DNA from: Xanthobacteraceae bacterium
GTDB taxonomy: Bacteria > Pseudomonadota > Alphaproteobacteria > Rhizobiales > Xanthobacteraceae
Length of the DNA stretch: 51,608 bases
Reading direction: 5' to 3'
NCBI GenBank assembly: GCA_029239875.1
Contig: JARBUD010000031.1
Location: 1 to 51,608 of the forward strand
In this document: piece by piece, positions 51,534 through 51,608 of the stretch
Position numbering within the stretch: the stretch's first letter is position 1
Layout of the letters: each line of letters starts with the position of its first letter
The notes under the pieces: generated by a model
Database searches by the model: none
The model's input: only the letters and a program-made list of their open reading frames with translations
Told to the model about the DNA's origin: nothing
Translations under genes and position numbers: made by a program

Positions 51534-51608
51534 GGGCGCCTGCGGCGCCTTCCGGCCGATCTCCTGGGCCAGCGCCGACACCGACCCGACCATCCGCCAG
51601 GTGAAGGC
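51427..51608 (+). CDS. o-spanin-like (Rz1-type) lipoprotein, truncated by window end
   Basis: ATG 51427 lies inside the i-spanin gene in another frame. The first 60 residues have a signal peptide and lipobox LAGC (23-26; Cys26), then TTTPSAATRGACGAFRPISW and ASADTDPTIRQVK. The GACGAFRPI/SxxDT segment is typical for Rz1-like phage lipoproteins. The frame is open to the end of the window, so the C-terminus is not seen. Confidence 0.75.
   Translation, partial: MCWRPSSVRTARVLLLGAAMPMLAGCATTTPSAATRGACGAFRPISWASADTDPTIRQVK

Larger units (their letters stand above)
29941..51608 (+). other. RcGTA-type gene transfer agent cluster (right end open)
   Basis: The order TerS-like, TerL, portal, g3.5, protease, capsid, g6-g10.1, very short tape measure, g12 (DUF2460), g13 (DUF2163), g14 (NlpC/P60), g15 (TIM-barrel hub) is that of the Rhodobacter capsulatus GTA. 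No integrase, repressor, replication gene or attachment site is present. GTAs pack random host DNA rather than their own genome. All particle genes appear intact and in frame. The cluster carries antisense insertions and an attached tail-fibre and lysis block. Confidence 0.9.

Noticed and set aside
29941..51608. A complete temperate prophage
   Set aside because: No integrase, excisionase, repressor, replication gene or att-like direct repeats; gene order and the very short tape measure fit a gene transfer agent.

Overview
The window looks like a chromosomal segment of a high-GC alphaproteobacterium of the Hyphomicrobiales (Xanthobacteraceae-like). The support is alphaproteobacterial family content (MucR/Ros, DUF5330, DUF1491, DUF2336, DUF6481, DUF6456, YcgN), short Shine-Dalgarno sites, and many long palindromic intergenic repeats typical of these genomes. 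The genus cannot be fixed from sequence alone. I saw no tRNA, rRNA, CRISPR array, insertion sequence, integrase or attachment site.

Left part (1-29.9 kb) is ordinary chromosome: folate synthesis (folP-folK, no folB between them), a ZntB/CorA-type transporter, sodB, an msrB-oligopeptidase B pair, a MucR-type regulator with a leader dyad, sufE, several DUF genes, a class A PBP1A, a lactate module (lldD, lldP and a divergent FadR-type regulator with dyads between them), a dCTP deaminase-like gene, an FMN reductase, a serine hydrolase, a TetR regulator sharing a near-identical operator with its membrane-protein neighbour, and a small molybdopterin-associated pair. Embedded here at 9236-10112 is a two-gene unit encoding a DnaA domain IV-like HTH protein and a DUF6456 protein, the arrangement of GafY/GafZ, the known activator and antiterminator of the Caulobacter gene transfer agent.

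Right part (about 29.9-51.6 kb) is an RcGTA-type gene transfer agent cluster in canonical order: g1 (TerS-like), g2 (TerL), g3 portal, g3.5, a 55-codon ORF, g4 prohead protease, g5 capsid, g6, g7, g8, g9 major tail protein, g10, g10.1, g11 (very short tape measure), g12, g13, g14 (NlpC/P60) and g15 (1300 aa hub). DUF2793 and lectin-like tail genes follow, then a lysis cassette of a GH108 endolysin with a membrane tail and an i-spanin with an embedded o-spanin lipoprotein that runs off the window. Host-like genes on the opposite strand interrupt the cluster: an endonuclease/exonuclease/phosphatase protein (g2/g3), a small secreted protein plus a trypsin-like protease (g5/g6), a 47-aa protein (g11/g12) and a coiled-coil protein before the endolysin.

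The most interesting layer is regulatory. Ahead of g1 there is a TTGACA promoter with a dyad directly upstream of its -35 box, and between this promoter and g1 an intrinsic terminator. More terminator-like hairpins and palindromic repeats sit between structural genes. This fits a cluster switched on by GafY-type activation and read through by GafZ-type antitermination. A 38-bp stretch between g8 and g9 holds five GANTC (CcrM) sites. All functional statements are from sequence reading; no searches were run.
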